Assembly (NCBI RefSeq): GCF_000429005.1
Contig: NZ_AUBA01000005.1
Span: 124,001-188,000, forward strand
Length of the DNA stretch: 64,000 nucleotides
DNA from: Novosphingobium acidiphilum DSM 19966
GTDB lineage: Bacteria; Pseudomonadota; Alphaproteobacteria; Sphingomonadales; Sphingomonadaceae
Direction of reading: 5' to 3'
Under the pieces are notes generated by a model, which was not told the DNA's origin, ran no database searches, and was given only the letters and a program-made list of their open reading frames with translations. The stretch's first letter is position 1, and each line of letters starts with the position of its first letter. Of this stretch, positions 9,368-18,957 are shown in pieces. The position numbers and the translations under genes were made by a program.

Positions 9368-9563
9368 GCCCGTTCCCGCCCGACCGTGATGGGGGCACCA
9401 TGGACGAAACACGCTAAACACGGGTTAATGCCTAACCGCGGGTCCACAAAAATTGACAGATCTGGTTACCGGGTGCGCAACCGGCCGCCTGTCGCGATGA
9501 TAACGCTTGTACCTGTGCGGGCAAAGCGGCACCAACCATGCGCAAGCCACCAGCCAAGGACCC

Positions 9564-10889
9564 ATGATGACCGTTCGCCCGATCCGCCTTGCATGCCTGG
9601 CCATGGTCCTGGTGATTGCGCCAGTCCCGGTCATGGCGCAGGCCGGCCACGAACATGCCCCCGGCGTGCCGGATATCGATGCGCCCGAACTGGCCCAGCC
9701 CGGCCCCGATGCCGCAGGCATGACACAGCGCGTGATCGCATTGCACGACCGGATCGATCCGCTGGCGTCGCTGCTGGCTGGCCATGCGGTGCACGCCGAC
9801 CGTGTGCTGCATCTGCGCATCTGGTATCCGGCAAAGCCCGCGCCCGGCGCAGTGCCGGTCACCTATGCCGCCCGCCTGACCGGCGAACCCGGCCATCCCG
9901 ACGCCGCGTTCACCGTGCCCGGCATGGCCTATGCCGATGCCCCCGCGGCAGGCGATCACCACCCGGTGATCGTGCTGAGCCACGGCTACAACAACGATCC
10001 TGTAATGCTGAGCTGGCTCGGCGAAAATCTGGCCACCAAGGGCTATGTCGTGGTTGCGCCCGAACACCGCGACCCGCCGATCTGGGACCGCGCCAAATCG
10101 CCGGCCGGCCTGCTGGCGCGGCCGATTGATATCACCGGCACGATCACCGCGCTGCGCGGCGGGCTGCTTGGGCCGCTGGTCGATACCGGGCGCATCGGTC
10201 TGGTCGGCTATTCCTACGGCGGTTATGGCGTGTTGCAGGTGGGCGGCGGCAGGCTTGATCCGGAAAGCAAGGTCGTGGCCGCCCTGCCCGCCGATCTGGT
10301 GTCGGCCTATGCCGGGAACGGCGCGCGTGCCGCTGACCTGAACACTGCAGGTATCCGTGCGATCGTGGCGATTTCGCCAGCCGGCGGCGCGCCATGGTCG
10401 GTGTGGGGGCCGCAGGGCGCAGGCCTTGCCGGGATCAGCGCACCCTTGCTGGTCGTGGTGGGCAGCGCCGATCGCACCGTGGGCTATGAACACGGACCCG
10501 CCGCGATCTTTGCCCAGGCCACCCATACCGATCGGCACATGCTGGTGTTTCAGGGCGCCGGCCACGATATCGGTACCAATCCGCCGCCCGCCGAAATGCA
10601 CGGGCGGCTGTGGGATTTCGACTGGTTTGCCGATCCGGTGTGGCGCAAGGACCGGATCAACGCCATCGCCACCCACATGATCACCGCGTTCCTCGACACC
10701 CATGTCAAAGGGGATGCCAGCCGCGCCGCCTATCTCGACGTGCCTTCGGAAAAATCCGACAACGCGGGCTGGCAGGGCGATGCACCCGGCTATGCGGCAA
10801 TGAGCCAGGGTGGCACCAATCCGACATGGAAAGGTTTCTGGCGCGGACATCAGGACGGTCTGATCCTGATCCATCGGGCGGCGCAATAA
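9564..10889 (+). CDS. Exported alpha/beta hydrolase
   Basis: This is a 441-residue hydrolase with an N-terminal signal peptide (hydrophobic core LACLAMVLVIAPVPVMAQA, probable cleavage after AQA), so it acts in the periplasm or outside the cell. The oxyanion region HPVIVLSHGYNND, the nucleophile elbow GYSYGG (Ser about residue 218), and the His motif GAGHDIGTN near residue 335 form an alpha/beta-hydrolase triad. The layout resembles the dienelactone-hydrolase/PAF-acetylhydrolase group. The ATG at 9564 has AAGGA eight bases upstream. The start at 9507 would put a non-signal stretch in front. The natural substrate is unknown. Confidence 0.82.
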   Translation: MMTVRPIRLACLAMVLVIAPVPVMAQAGHEHAPGVPDIDAPELAQPGPDAAGMTQRVIALHDRIDPLASLLAGHAVHADRVLHLRIWYPAKPAPGAVPVTYAARLTGEPGHPDAAFTVPGMAYADAPAAGDHHPVIVLSHGYNNDPVMLSWLGENLATKGYVVVAPEHRDPPIWDRAKSPAGLLARPIDITGTITALRGGLLGPLVDTGRIGLVGYSYGGYGVLQVGGGRLDPESKVVAALPADLVSAYAGNGARAADLNTAGIRAIVAISPAGGAPWSVWGPQGAGLAGISAPLLVVVGSADRTVGYEHGPAAIFAQATHTDRHMLVFQGAGHDIGTNPPPAEMHGRLWDFDWFADPVWRKDRINAIATHMITAFLDTHVKGDASRAAYLDVPSEKSDNAGWQGDAPGYAAMSQGGTNPTWKGFWRGHQDGLILIHRAAQ

Positions 10890-10956
10890 ACGGGTTCCCA
10901 AAATCGCCCGCTTGGCATTATGGGGCGTGAAACCAACCACAGGATCGAACCCGACA

Positions 10957-11151
10957 ATGGCCATCAAACTGACGCTGACCGAGGATGAAACCGAAATCCT
11001 GATCGACGCTCTGGAAGCCGACATGGAAGGGTACCTTGAATCCGCCAAGGAAGCGCGCGGCAACAACAACCGCGAAGATGTCAAAACCTTCAGCGAAGCG
11101 GCCGAGCGCATCCAGGCGCTGCTGAACCGCCTGCGCCCGCTGGTCGACTGA
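10957..11151 (+). CDS. Small conserved hypothetical protein (64 aa)
   Basis: This is a 64-residue, highly charged, almost entirely helical protein starting MAIKLTLTEDETEILIDALE. It has no cysteines and no membrane segment. The composition (many Glu, Asp, Arg) suggests a two-helix cytoplasmic protein. The ATG at 10957 has an AGGA about 12 bases upstream. Codon use matches its neighbours. I do not recognise a family. Confidence 0.6.
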   Translation: MAIKLTLTEDETEILIDALEADMEGYLESAKEARGNNNREDVKTFSEAAERIQALLNRLRPLVD

Positions 11152-11233
11152 ACAGCCCGCACAGGGTGTGACGAAAGTGTGATTGCCACGGGCAGGTGTT
11201 GACCGCCGCGCCCGGCCGCGCTGCGTAGATACC

Positions 11234-12523
11234 ATGATTCCGATGCTGTTTGCCGCGCTCGCGTTTGCCGTGCCTGTGCCTCGACCCGTGCAAAGCTGGG
11301 TCGAAATGGCCCCCGGGGGCAGCGTGGTGCGCATCCTGACCGAAGCCGAAACCTGCCCGGTGATTAGGGTGGATGGACGCAACCGGCGTGCCGTGTTGCG
11401 CGCGGCGCCCGCGTCGCTGCCCCAACGCAGCAACAAGGCGCATGTCGACGGGCCAACCGGCTTTGCATCGCGGGTCTGTGAACTGCCGCTGCCGCGTTGG
11501 GCGCGACGCGCCAGTCTTGGCGGCAGGCCCTTGCCCTTGCCCCGCCCCCGTCTCGACCGGATCGTGCTGATCGGCGATACCGGCTGCCGGATCAAGGCGG
11601 CAGACGATGCCGCGCAGGATTGCAACCAGCCCACGGCATGGCCCTTTGCCGCGATTGCCGCGCGCGCGGCGCGGATGCGCCCCGATCTGGTGCTGCATGT
11701 GGGCGATTATCTCTATCGCGAAAATGCCTGTCCGCCCGATCGGCAGGGCTGTGCCGGCACGCCGTGGGGGTATGGCGAGGCGGGCTGGCGCGCGGATTTT
11801 CTCGATCCCGCCGCACCGCTGCTGAATGCGGCGCCGTGGATCATGGTGCGTGGCAATCACGAGGAATGCGCGCGCGCCGGTCAGGGCTGGTGGCGATTGC
11901 TTGATCCGCACCCGCTGCAACCCGGCGCAGACTGCGCCGGCGCCGGCGATGACATGGCGGGCAACCACACCGATCCTTATGCCGTAAACCTGGGCCAGCA
12001 GGCGCAGGTGATCGTAGCCGACCTGATGCAATTGGCCAGCGGCAAGCCCGGCGATCCGCTCGTGTCTGCGCAATTCGATCGCGACATGGCCAGGATCGCC
12101 ATGCTGTCGCGCGGCGCCAAAGTCAGTTTTGCCACCGCACATTTCCCGTTCAACCCGGTGGTGTGGCAGGACAAGCCGCACACCGCCGTCGCGATCGGGG
12201 CCAAGCCGGTCACCGCCTATGCGTTGCCGCCCCTGCCCCATGTCCGAGCCATGCTGGCGGGGCATATCCACATGTTCCAGCTGGCCCGCTTTGCCGACCG
12301 GCCGACGCAAGTCATCGCCGGATTTTCCGGCACGCTGGAAGACGACGCGCCCGCACCGGCCGGCCTTGCCGACATCGCTGGCAAGCCCGGTGCCGCGGCG
12401 TTGCAGGCACTGACCACGATCACCGGCCGGTTCGGCTTTGCGTTGATCGAACGCCATGGCCAGGCCTGGGACATGACCGTGTTTGCCGCCGATGGCGCCG
12501 TCATGCGCCGGTTTGCGATCTGA
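11234..12523 (+). CDS. Exported metallophosphoesterase (calcineurin-like)
   Basis: This is a 429-residue phosphatase with a short hydrophobic N terminus (MIPMLFAALAFAVP) that looks like a signal peptide. The metal-binding blocks of the calcineurin superfamily appear in order: LIGDTGCR near 115, HVGDYLYR near 156, VRGNHEECAR near 210, and the C-terminal GHIHMFQ near 340. Several Cys in the insert (NACPPDRQGCAG, DCAGAG) could form disulfides, fitting a periplasmic location. The start at 11234 is chosen for the signal peptide. An in-frame ATG at 11183 would add 17 charged residues. The substrate is unknown. Confidence 0.82.
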   Translation: MIPMLFAALAFAVPVPRPVQSWVEMAPGGSVVRILTEAETCPVIRVDGRNRRAVLRAAPASLPQRSNKAHVDGPTGFASRVCELPLPRWARRASLGGRPLPLPRPRLDRIVLIGDTGCRIKAADDAAQDCNQPTAWPFAAIAARAARMRPDLVLHVGDYLYRENACPPDRQGCAGTPWGYGEAGWRADFLDPAAPLLNAAPWIMVRGNHEECARAGQGWWRLLDPHPLQPGADCAGAGDDMAGNHTDPYAVNLGQQAQVIVADLMQLASGKPGDPLVSAQFDRDMARIAMLSRGAKVSFATAHFPFNPVVWQDKPHTAVAIGAKPVTAYALPPLPHVRAMLAGHIHMFQLARFADRPTQVIAGFSGTLEDDAPAPAGLADIAGKPGAAALQALTTITGRFGFALIERHGQAWDMTVFAADGAVMRRFAI

Positions 12524-12602
12524 CGCTTGCATCCGGTTGCGCGTTGGCGTTCGTAGTGCATTCAAACGGGTTACACCTGCCCGGACAGCAAAGGACACGA
12601 CG

Positions 12603-13034
12603 ATGGCGGCACGGGCACGCGATGGCGCAGGACGGGTTGCGCTGCGCTGGGTGATGGTGGTGTTCTATGCAGGTGCGGGTGTCCTGCACCTCAAATCCCC
12701 GCATGCCTTCGAACAGATCGTGCCGCCCCGGGTGCCCCAGCCGCACATGGTCGTTCTGGCGACAGGCGTGGCCGAATTGCTGGGCGCCGCAGGGCTGCTG
12801 GTCCGGCCGTTGCGCTGGTGGGCGGGGCTGGGTCTTGGCGCCTATGCGCTGTGCGTCTGGCCGGCCAATTTTTACCATGCCTTTGCGCATGTGGCGATTG
12901 GCGGTGTTGTCCTGGGCTGGGCCTACCACGCCCCGCGCCTGCTGTTTCAACCGGTGCTGATCTGGGCCGCGCTGTTTGCCGGGTCGGTCATCAATTGGCC
13001 CTTTGCCAGTCGCAGCCGCCGCATCTTGTCCTAA
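12603..13034 (+). CDS. DoxX-like four-helix membrane protein
   Basis: This is a 143-residue protein with four predicted membrane helices. The second is followed by the DoxX-like GVAELLGAAGLLVRPLRWWAG segment, and helix 1 ends in AGAGVLHLKSPHAFEQIVPP. The ATG at 12603 has AAGGA about 10 bases upstream. DoxX-like proteins are linked to redox functions in some bacteria, but the role here is unknown. It lies 79 bases after the phosphatase gene on the same strand. Confidence 0.75.
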   Translation: MAARARDGAGRVALRWVMVVFYAGAGVLHLKSPHAFEQIVPPRVPQPHMVVLATGVAELLGAAGLLVRPLRWWAGLGLGAYALCVWPANFYHAFAHVAIGGVVLGWAYHAPRLLFQPVLIWAALFAGSVINWPFASRSRRILS

Positions 13035-13097
13035 CAGCGAGACTGGCACGCAGGGACACGCGTTGCATGGCGCGCAGACGCGGCAAAAACCGGTTGC

Positions 13098-13125
13098 TTG
13101 TACCGGCTTGTTCAGTAGTTATACT
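13098..13125 (+). promoter_or_regulatory. Candidate promoter of the type I secretion operon, overlapped by an inverted repeat
   Basis: TTGTAC (13098-13103) and TATACT (13120-13125) are 16 bases apart, a plausible but not strong -35/-10 pair about 90 bases before the first gene of the operon. The -35 overlaps an inverted repeat CCGGT (13090-13094) and ACCGG (13102-13106) with a 7-base spacer, which could be a regulator site. The surrounding bases are AT-richer than the rest of the region. Confidence 0.35.
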
Positions 13126-13215
13126 TATATTGCGGTGTGCGGGGGCGGCATTTTCGCTTAACTGACTAACCCCCGTCATTGTTGAACCCCGGCTCCATCA
13201 GCAAGGGTGTGTGTT

Positions 13216-13725
13216 GTGCTTCGCGCATTGGCCCAGATAGCATTGATCGCATTGCTGATGGTGACCCCGGCGCATGCCGCCAGGGTTGCCACCCAATGGG
13301 CGCAATTCAACGACCGGGGCTGGACCTTGATTGTCGTCCAGGACAATTTTTCAAAAACCACTGTCTGCCGCCTGCGCGGGTTCAAAGGACACGCGGCCTT
13401 TATCAACGGTGCGTTCGCATTTCGCGTGTCCGAACCTGCATTTGCCGCAAATGCGACAATCCGCATCGACGGCGGCGACCCGATCGCACTGCGCGATGAA
13501 ATTCCGGCGCTGATGGCGCGCGGTATCCCGGTGGACAGCATTGCAGTCGATGGTCTGGGAAACGACCGGATCTGGGTGACTGCCGAACAGGTCGGCGCTG
13601 GCCAATCGCTGGTGGTTCAGCCCAGGATCGGTGGCCGCCTGACGCGTTACAGTCTGCAGGGCTACGCCACATTGCGCGAGGCGGCGGCGCGGCGCGGATG
13701 CACCGACGAAGGGCAGTTCCGTTGA
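13216..13725 (+). CDS. Small exported protein of unknown function, head of type I secretion operon
   Basis: This is a 169-residue protein with a clear Sec signal peptide (about residues 1-21, cleavage after AHA). The mature part is beta-rich (RVATQWAQFNDRGWTLIVV onward) with two cysteines (TTVCRLRG and RRGCTDEG) that could pair in the periplasm. The GTG at 13216 is preferred because AAGG at 13203-13206 is 9 bases upstream. A GTG at 13207 sits on the Shine-Dalgarno sequence itself. The stop overlaps the next ATG (TGATG), so it is translated together with the secretion genes. It shows no RTX repeats and is unlikely to be the type I substrate because it has a Sec signal. I do not recognise a family. 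Confidence 0.75.
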   Translation: MLRALAQIALIALLMVTPAHAARVATQWAQFNDRGWTLIVVQDNFSKTTVCRLRGFKGHAAFINGAFAFRVSEPAFAANATIRIDGGDPIALRDEIPALMARGIPVDSIAVDGLGNDRIWVTAEQVGAGQSLVVQPRIGGRLTRYSLQGYATLREAAARRGCTDEGQFR

Positions 13726-15377
13726 TGCAGCGCGCTTTGCGGCTTGGTCTTGCCGGCCTGCTGGCGGGAACATCGTGGCCTTGCGCACTGGCGCAGACGC
13801 CCCCGCGCAGCGATCTGCCGGGGCGCACAGCCAATCCGTTGCCTTGCGTCAAACGACAGGGCCTGTTGTGCCTGCCACACGGCACCGTGCCGGTTGCGCG
13901 CGCCATTCCGCTGTTCGAACCCGAGGACGAGCCACAGCCGACCGAAGACCTGGCCCAGGCAATCGACATGGCGTACCGATCGTCGCCCACGATCGAGATG
14001 CAGCGCTACAAACTGCGCGCCGATGACGAGGACTTTGCCCTCGCGCTCAGCGAACTGCGCCCTTACTCGGCATTGCAGATCGCCTCGGTGTTCAGCAAGA
14101 CCGTCGACGGACGCCTGTCGCAAGCGTCCGGTTTTTTGCCCACCGATACCACGACCAGCAAGACCCTGTCGGCCAGCGCCAGCGTCAATCAGCCGCTTTA
14201 TACCGGTGGCAAGGCCGCAGCCGATCGCGCAGCAGCACTTGCCGAAATTCGTGCCGGCCGGGCGCAATTGCGCGGGACCGAGGGCGATGTCCTGCTGCAG
14301 GTGATAACCACCTATGCCAACATTCGCCTTGATGCGGAAATCCTGCGCCTGCGCGCGGCCAATCTCAAACAGCTGGATTTTACACTCGACGAGGTCAAGG
14401 CACGCCAGATTGCCGGCGAATTGACCCGCACCGATATTGGCCTGGCCGACCAGCAGCGCCAATATGCGCAAGCGCTGTACAATGTTGCACAACAGCAGTG
14501 GCAGCAGGACCGGGCGATCTATGCAGCGCTGATCGGCCACGAACCCGGACAATTGGCCCCGATGCCGCAGCTGGCGCATCTGCCCGAAACGCTCGATGAC
14601 GTCCTGGCGCTGTCGGACAGCCTCAATCCCGAACTGGCCGCGGCGATCGCCAACGAACAGCAAGCGCGCGCCGCGATCACGGCCGCCCGCGCGCAAGGCC
14701 GCCCCACGCTGATGCTGAGCGGGTCGGCCACGTTGAATGGTCAAAGTCTGCCATTCTATCTGCACAACCAGGATCAGGTGTTCGCCGGCCAGGCCATGCT
14801 GACTATCCCGCTGACCAATGGCGGGCGGGTGGGCGCCGCAGTGGCCCGGGCCGAAGACCAGGAGGCGGCCGCGCATGTCGGGATCGAAAGCGCACGGCGC
14901 CAGGTGATCGCCGATATCGTTGGCGCGTGGAGCCAGATCAAGGCGACACAGCGCAATATCGACGTCAATCAGTTGCAGGTGGCCGCAGCGCGCACGTATG
15001 ACCAGGGCACGTTCGAGGAATACCGTGCAGGCCTGCGGTCAACTTTCGATGTGCTGTATGCGCACGGCATTGTGCGCGATGCACAGATCGCGCTGGCGAC
15101 GGTCAGGCACGACCTTTATGTTGCCCAGGCGACCCTGTTGCGAAAGATCGGCCTGCTCGAAGCCCGCGCCATCCTGTCGCATTCGGCTCTGTATGATCCC
15201 GACGTCAACCTGACCCACGCCGCGGCCCGGTCTGCCCTGCCGTTTGACGCTGCAATTCGCGCCGTCGATGCATTGGCCCCGCCATCGTCGCGGCCTTTGT
15301 CGCTTCAACCGCTGCCAGCGGATCTGAAAGCGCCCGCGATGGTGCCGGCCGAAACCCCGCAGCGGGGCCGGCCATGA
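13725..15377 (+). CDS. TolC-family outer-membrane channel of type I secretion system
   Basis: This is a 550-residue protein, the exit duct of the secretion system. A signal peptide ends near ALAQ (residue 25). A long N-terminal linker follows before the OEP repeats begin near residue 80 (LAQAIDMAYRSSPTIEMQRY). The typical second-repeat elements GGRVGAAVARAEDQEAAAHV and the C-terminal YRAGLRSTFDVLYAHGIVRD are present. Beyond about residue 490 there is a Pro/Ala-rich tail. The ATG at 13725 overlaps the stop of the upstream gene. The end overlaps the start of the ABC gene in ATGA. Confidence 0.88.
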   Translation: MQRALRLGLAGLLAGTSWPCALAQTPPRSDLPGRTANPLPCVKRQGLLCLPHGTVPVARAIPLFEPEDEPQPTEDLAQAIDMAYRSSPTIEMQRYKLRADDEDFALALSELRPYSALQIASVFSKTVDGRLSQASGFLPTDTTTSKTLSASASVNQPLYTGGKAAADRAAALAEIRAGRAQLRGTEGDVLLQVITTYANIRLDAEILRLRAANLKQLDFTLDEVKARQIAGELTRTDIGLADQQRQYAQALYNVAQQQWQQDRAIYAALIGHEPGQLAPMPQLAHLPETLDDVLALSDSLNPELAAAIANEQQARAAITAARAQGRPTLMLSGSATLNGQSLPFYLHNQDQVFAGQAMLTIPLTNGGRVGAAVARAEDQEAAAHVGIESARRQVIADIVGAWSQIKATQRNIDVNQLQVAAARTYDQGTFEEYRAGLRSTFDVLYAHGIVRDAQIALATVRHDLYVAQATLLRKIGLLEARAILSHSALYDPDVNLTHAAARSALPFDAAIRAVDALAPPSSRPLSLQPLPADLKAPAMVPAETPQRGRP

Positions 15378-17563
15378 CCGCAACAGCAGCGCAGCACAGC
15401 GATCAGGCCGCGCACAGCGAAAGCGGGCTTATCGCACTGGCGTCGCTGCTGGCGATGCATCGGATCGCGGTGGATCCGATGCAGTTGCGCCACGAAACGG
15501 GCCATTTTGATCCCGTCAGCGCGCGCGATATCCTGCGCGTGGCCAAAGCGCGCCAGGATGTGAAGGCGCGCGCCGTGCACGCCAAATATGCCGATCTGGC
15601 CCGCATGCCCCTGCCCGCGCTGGCCCATGGCGCGGACGGCTGGTTTCTGATCGGGCGGGTCGAAGGCGATGAAGCGCTGATCCAGCTGACCCGCCCCGAG
15701 CCGGGCATGAACGGGCTACCCATCCGCAAGGTCGATCGGCAGGGTTTGCAGGCGCTGTGGGATGGCGCGCTGATCCTTGTCACCACCCGCGAAGGGCTTG
15801 GTGACAGCCAGGCAAAGTTCGATGTGACCTGGTTCATTCCCCAGATTGTCAAATACCGCCGCCTGATCGGCGAAGTGCTGCTGATCACGCTGGGCGTCAA
15901 TCTGCTGGGTCTGGCCGCGCCGCTGTTTTTCCAGAATGTCGTCGACAAGGTGCTGGTGCACGACACGCTCGATACGCTGAACGTGCTGGTGATCGGGTAT
16001 CTGGCGGTGTCGTTGTGGGAAACCGCATTTGGCTGGCTGCGCACGCGGCTTTATTCCGAAACCAGCCAGAAGATCGACATGGAACTGGGCGCGCGCCTTT
16101 ATCGCCACTTGCTGTCGCTGCCGATCGGCTATTTCGAAAACCGCCGGGTGGGCGACATCGCCATGCGGGTCAGACAGCTTGAAACCATTCGCGAATTTCT
16201 GACCAATGCCTCGTTGACGGTGCTGGTCGATCCGTTCTTCACGCTGGTGTTCCTGGCGGTCATGTGGATGTATTCCACCAAGCTGTTCATTGTCAGCGTG
16301 CTGACAATTCCGGCCTATATCGTTGTTGCACTGTTTGTAACGCGGCCGCTGCAGGCGCGCGTCGAAGAAAAATTCGAACGCGGTGCGGCCAACAACGCCC
16401 TGCTGGTCGAAAGCATTTCCGGGATCAACACCGTCAAGGCAAGCGCGGTCGAACCCCAATGGCAGGATCGCTGGGAACGACAGCTGGCGGGATATTCCGC
16501 CGCCAGCCAGTCCGTGATCAACCTGGGCAACACCGGTAGCCAGCTGATCCAGCTGATCTCAAAACTCAATCTGGCGGCGATCCTCTATTTCGGGGCGCAG
16601 GCGGTTATCAACCATCAGATGACGGTCGGCGGACTGGTTGCGTTCAACATGTTTGCCCAGCGCGTGTCGGGGCCGGTGATCCGCATGGCGCAGCTGTGGC
16701 AGGATTTCCAGCAGGTCAGGATCGCCGTCGCGCGGCTTGGCGATGTGCTGAACCAGCCCCCCGAACCCGGCGCCGGCAGCCGCATGGCGCTGCCCACGCT
16801 AACGGGGCAGATCACCTTTGAAGACGCCCGCTTTCGCTATGCGACCGAGGGGCCGTGGACGATCGACGCGATCAATCTGGTGATCCCTGCGGGCAGTTCG
16901 CTTGGCATCGTAGGTTCGTCCGGATCGGGCAAAAGCACGCTGACCAAACTCATCCAGCGGCTCTATGTCGCGCAAGGCGGGCGCATCTTTATCGACGGCG
17001 TGGATCTGTCGCAGATCGATCCGGCCTGGTTGCGGCGGCAGATTGGCGTGGTGCTGCAGGAAAACCTGCTGTTCAACCGATCGATCCGCGAAAACATCGC
17101 GCTGATCAATCCGGCCATGCCGATCGATCAGGTGATTGCCGCGGCCACGCTGGCCGGGGCCCACGATTTCATCGTCCGCCTTCCCCAGGGCTATGACACC
17201 CGCGTCGAAGAACGCGGCACCAACCTGTCGGGCGGTCAGCGCCAGCGGCTGGCCATCGCGCGGGCGCTTGTCACCAATCCGCGCATCCTGATCCTTGATG
17301 AAGCGACCAGCGCACTCGATGCCGAAAGCGAGGAGGTGATCCAGGCCAACCTGGCGCGGATCAGCGCGGGTCGCACCGTGGTCATCATCGCGCATCGGCT
17401 GTCAGCCGTGCGCGGCTGCGACCACATCATCGCCATGGAAAACGGCCGGATTGTCGAACGCGGATCGCACGACGAACTGTTGGGCCTGGGGGGCCGCTAT
17501 GCCGATCTGCATCGCCGCCAGATGGGGCCGAACTTTGGCCAGCCTGCCGGAGCGTCAACATGA
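15374..17563 (+). CDS. Type I secretion ABC transporter with inactive C39-like domain (HlyB-like)
   Basis: This is a 729-residue fusion of an N-terminal C39-like domain (about 1-135), a six-helix exporter domain (about 150-450) and an ATPase domain. The ATPase has Walker A GSSGSGKST at 514-522, signature LSGGQRQRLA from 618, and Walker B ILILDE at 638-643. The N-terminal domain reads HSESGLIALASLL where active C39 peptidases have their catalytic Cys. It is therefore the peptidase-dead CLD form seen in exporters of RTX-type proteins that keep their C-terminal signal. It overlaps by 4 bases with both neighbours, so the exporter, TolC and HlyD genes form one operon. Substrates of such systems are often encoded nearby, but none is seen here. 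Confidence 0.92.
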   Translation: MTATAAQHSDQAAHSESGLIALASLLAMHRIAVDPMQLRHETGHFDPVSARDILRVAKARQDVKARAVHAKYADLARMPLPALAHGADGWFLIGRVEGDEALIQLTRPEPGMNGLPIRKVDRQGLQALWDGALILVTTREGLGDSQAKFDVTWFIPQIVKYRRLIGEVLLITLGVNLLGLAAPLFFQNVVDKVLVHDTLDTLNVLVIGYLAVSLWETAFGWLRTRLYSETSQKIDMELGARLYRHLLSLPIGYFENRRVGDIAMRVRQLETIREFLTNASLTVLVDPFFTLVFLAVMWMYSTKLFIVSVLTIPAYIVVALFVTRPLQARVEEKFERGAANNALLVESISGINTVKASAVEPQWQDRWERQLAGYSAASQSVINLGNTGSQLIQLISKLNLAAILYFGAQAVINHQMTVGGLVAFNMFAQRVSGPVIRMAQLWQDFQQVRIAVARLGDVLNQPPEPGAGSRMALPTLTGQITFEDARFRYATEGPWTIDAINLVIPAGSSLGIVGSSGSGKSTLTKLIQRLYVAQGGRIFIDGVDLSQIDPAWLRRQIGVVLQENLLFNRSIRENIALINPAMPIDQVIAAATLAGAHDFIVRLPQGYDTRVEERGTNLSGGQRQRLAIARALVTNPRILILDEATSALDAESEEVIQANLARISAGRTVVIIAHRLSAVRGCDHIIAMENGRIVERGSHDELLGLGGRYADLHRRQMGPNFGQPAGAST

Positions 17564-18957
17564 TCGGGCGCTTGGCCCATATGCTGGCAACGATCCGCCG
17601 CGCGCTTGCCGATGAACGCGAACGCGCCCGCAACCATCACGCCGGGCTGCAGCCCGAATTTCTTCCGGCCGCGCTGGAAGTGGTCGAGCGGCCCGTTTCG
17701 CCGACCAGCCGACGCACCGCGCAAGTCCTGTTCGGGCTGCTGATCATCACGGGGTCGTGGCTGTTTTTCGGGCATGTCGATGTCGTGGCATCGGCGCCGG
17801 GCGTGATCGTGCAAAGCGGGGCAAGCAAGCAGGTGCAATCGGCCGGCACAGGAGTGGTGGCCGGCATCTATGTCCGCGACGGCGATCATGTGAAACAGGG
17901 CCAGTTGCTGATCGATCTGGACACGACGCTTGCCAGCGCAGAACTGGAACAGGCCCGACGGTCGCTGCTCGATGATCGCATCGAGACCGAACACGACCGC
18001 GCACTGGTGGCGGCGCTCGATGGCAAGGGCATCCATTTTGCCGCCCCGCGAAACACGCCCGACGATATCCGGATAACCCAGGAACGATTGATTGCGGCGC
18101 AATTGCGCGAACTCGATTCAACCGTGGCCGGTTACAGGGCTGCGCGCGAAACCGCGCTGTCCGACCAGCAGTCTGCGATGGCGACGCGCGACAAGCTAAA
18201 GGCCACGCTGCCGCTGCTGCAGCGTGAACTCGATGCGATGAATGTGCTAGACGCGCATGGCTATGCCCCCGGCATGCGGCTGCTCGAACTGAAACGGCAA
18301 TACCGGTCAGAACAGGGCGAAACCGACGTGGCCGAGGCGCAGATGGCCCATGGCGCGGCCGAGGCGCGCAAATATGGCGCCGCCATGGCCGAAGCGCGCG
18401 ACACTGTGCGGCGCCAGGCCATGGCAGACATGGCCAAGGCGCAGGCCGATGCCATCGTGCGCCAGGAAGACGTGGCCAAGGCTGCGCGCAGGGCCGGCCT
18501 CCAGCATATCACCGCGCCGGCCGATGGAACCGTGCAGCAGCTTGCCATTCATACCGTTGGCGGCGTGATCGAACCGGTTCGCACGCTGATGGTGGTCGTG
18601 CCCGAACACGACGATGTCGTGGTCGAAGCAAAGATCCTGAACAGGGACATCGGCTTTGTCCGCGAAGGCCAGGCCGTTTCTGTCAAAATCGATGCCTTTC
18701 CCTTCACCCGTTATGGATCGGTTCCGGGCGTAATCCAGACCATCAACCGCGATGCGGTGCCGGATCGCCAGCTTGGCGCGGTTTACGTGGCCCGCATCCG
18801 CCTCGGGCGCGGCACGATCGAAGCCGACGGCAAAGTGATAAACCTGTCGGCCGGTCTTGGCGTAACGGCGGATATCCGCACCGGCCGCCGCCGGATCGTG
18901 TCGTGGCTGATTTCGCCGATCACCACGACAATCAGCCAGGCCGCGCGCGAAAAATGA
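17560..18957 (+). CDS. HlyD-family periplasmic adaptor of type I secretion system
   Basis: This is a 465-residue adaptor. A cytoplasmic tail of about 55 residues precedes one membrane helix (VLFGLLIITGSWLFFG, about 54-70). Next come the first lipoyl half (VDVVASAPGVIV...AGIYVRDGDHVKQGQLL), a long coiled-coil hairpin (about 130-315), and the second lipoyl half (ITAPADGTVQQLAIHTVGGV). The beta-barrel (EAKILNRDIGFVREGQAV) ends the protein. All elements of HlyD are present. The ATG overlaps the ABC gene stop (ATGA). The 3' end overlaps the convergent acyltransferase gene by 26 bases. Confidence 0.9.
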   Translation: MIGRLAHMLATIRRALADERERARNHHAGLQPEFLPAALEVVERPVSPTSRRTAQVLFGLLIITGSWLFFGHVDVVASAPGVIVQSGASKQVQSAGTGVVAGIYVRDGDHVKQGQLLIDLDTTLASAELEQARRSLLDDRIETEHDRALVAALDGKGIHFAAPRNTPDDIRITQERLIAAQLRELDSTVAGYRAARETALSDQQSAMATRDKLKATLPLLQRELDAMNVLDAHGYAPGMRLLELKRQYRSEQGETDVAEAQMAHGAAEARKYGAAMAEARDTVRRQAMADMAKAQADAIVRQEDVAKAARRAGLQHITAPADGTVQQLAIHTVGGVIEPVRTLMVVVPEHDDVVVEAKILNRDIGFVREGQAVSVKIDAFPFTRYGSVPGVIQTINRDAVPDRQLGAVYVARIRLGRGTIEADGKVINLSAGLGVTADIRTGRRRIVSWLISPITTTISQAAREK

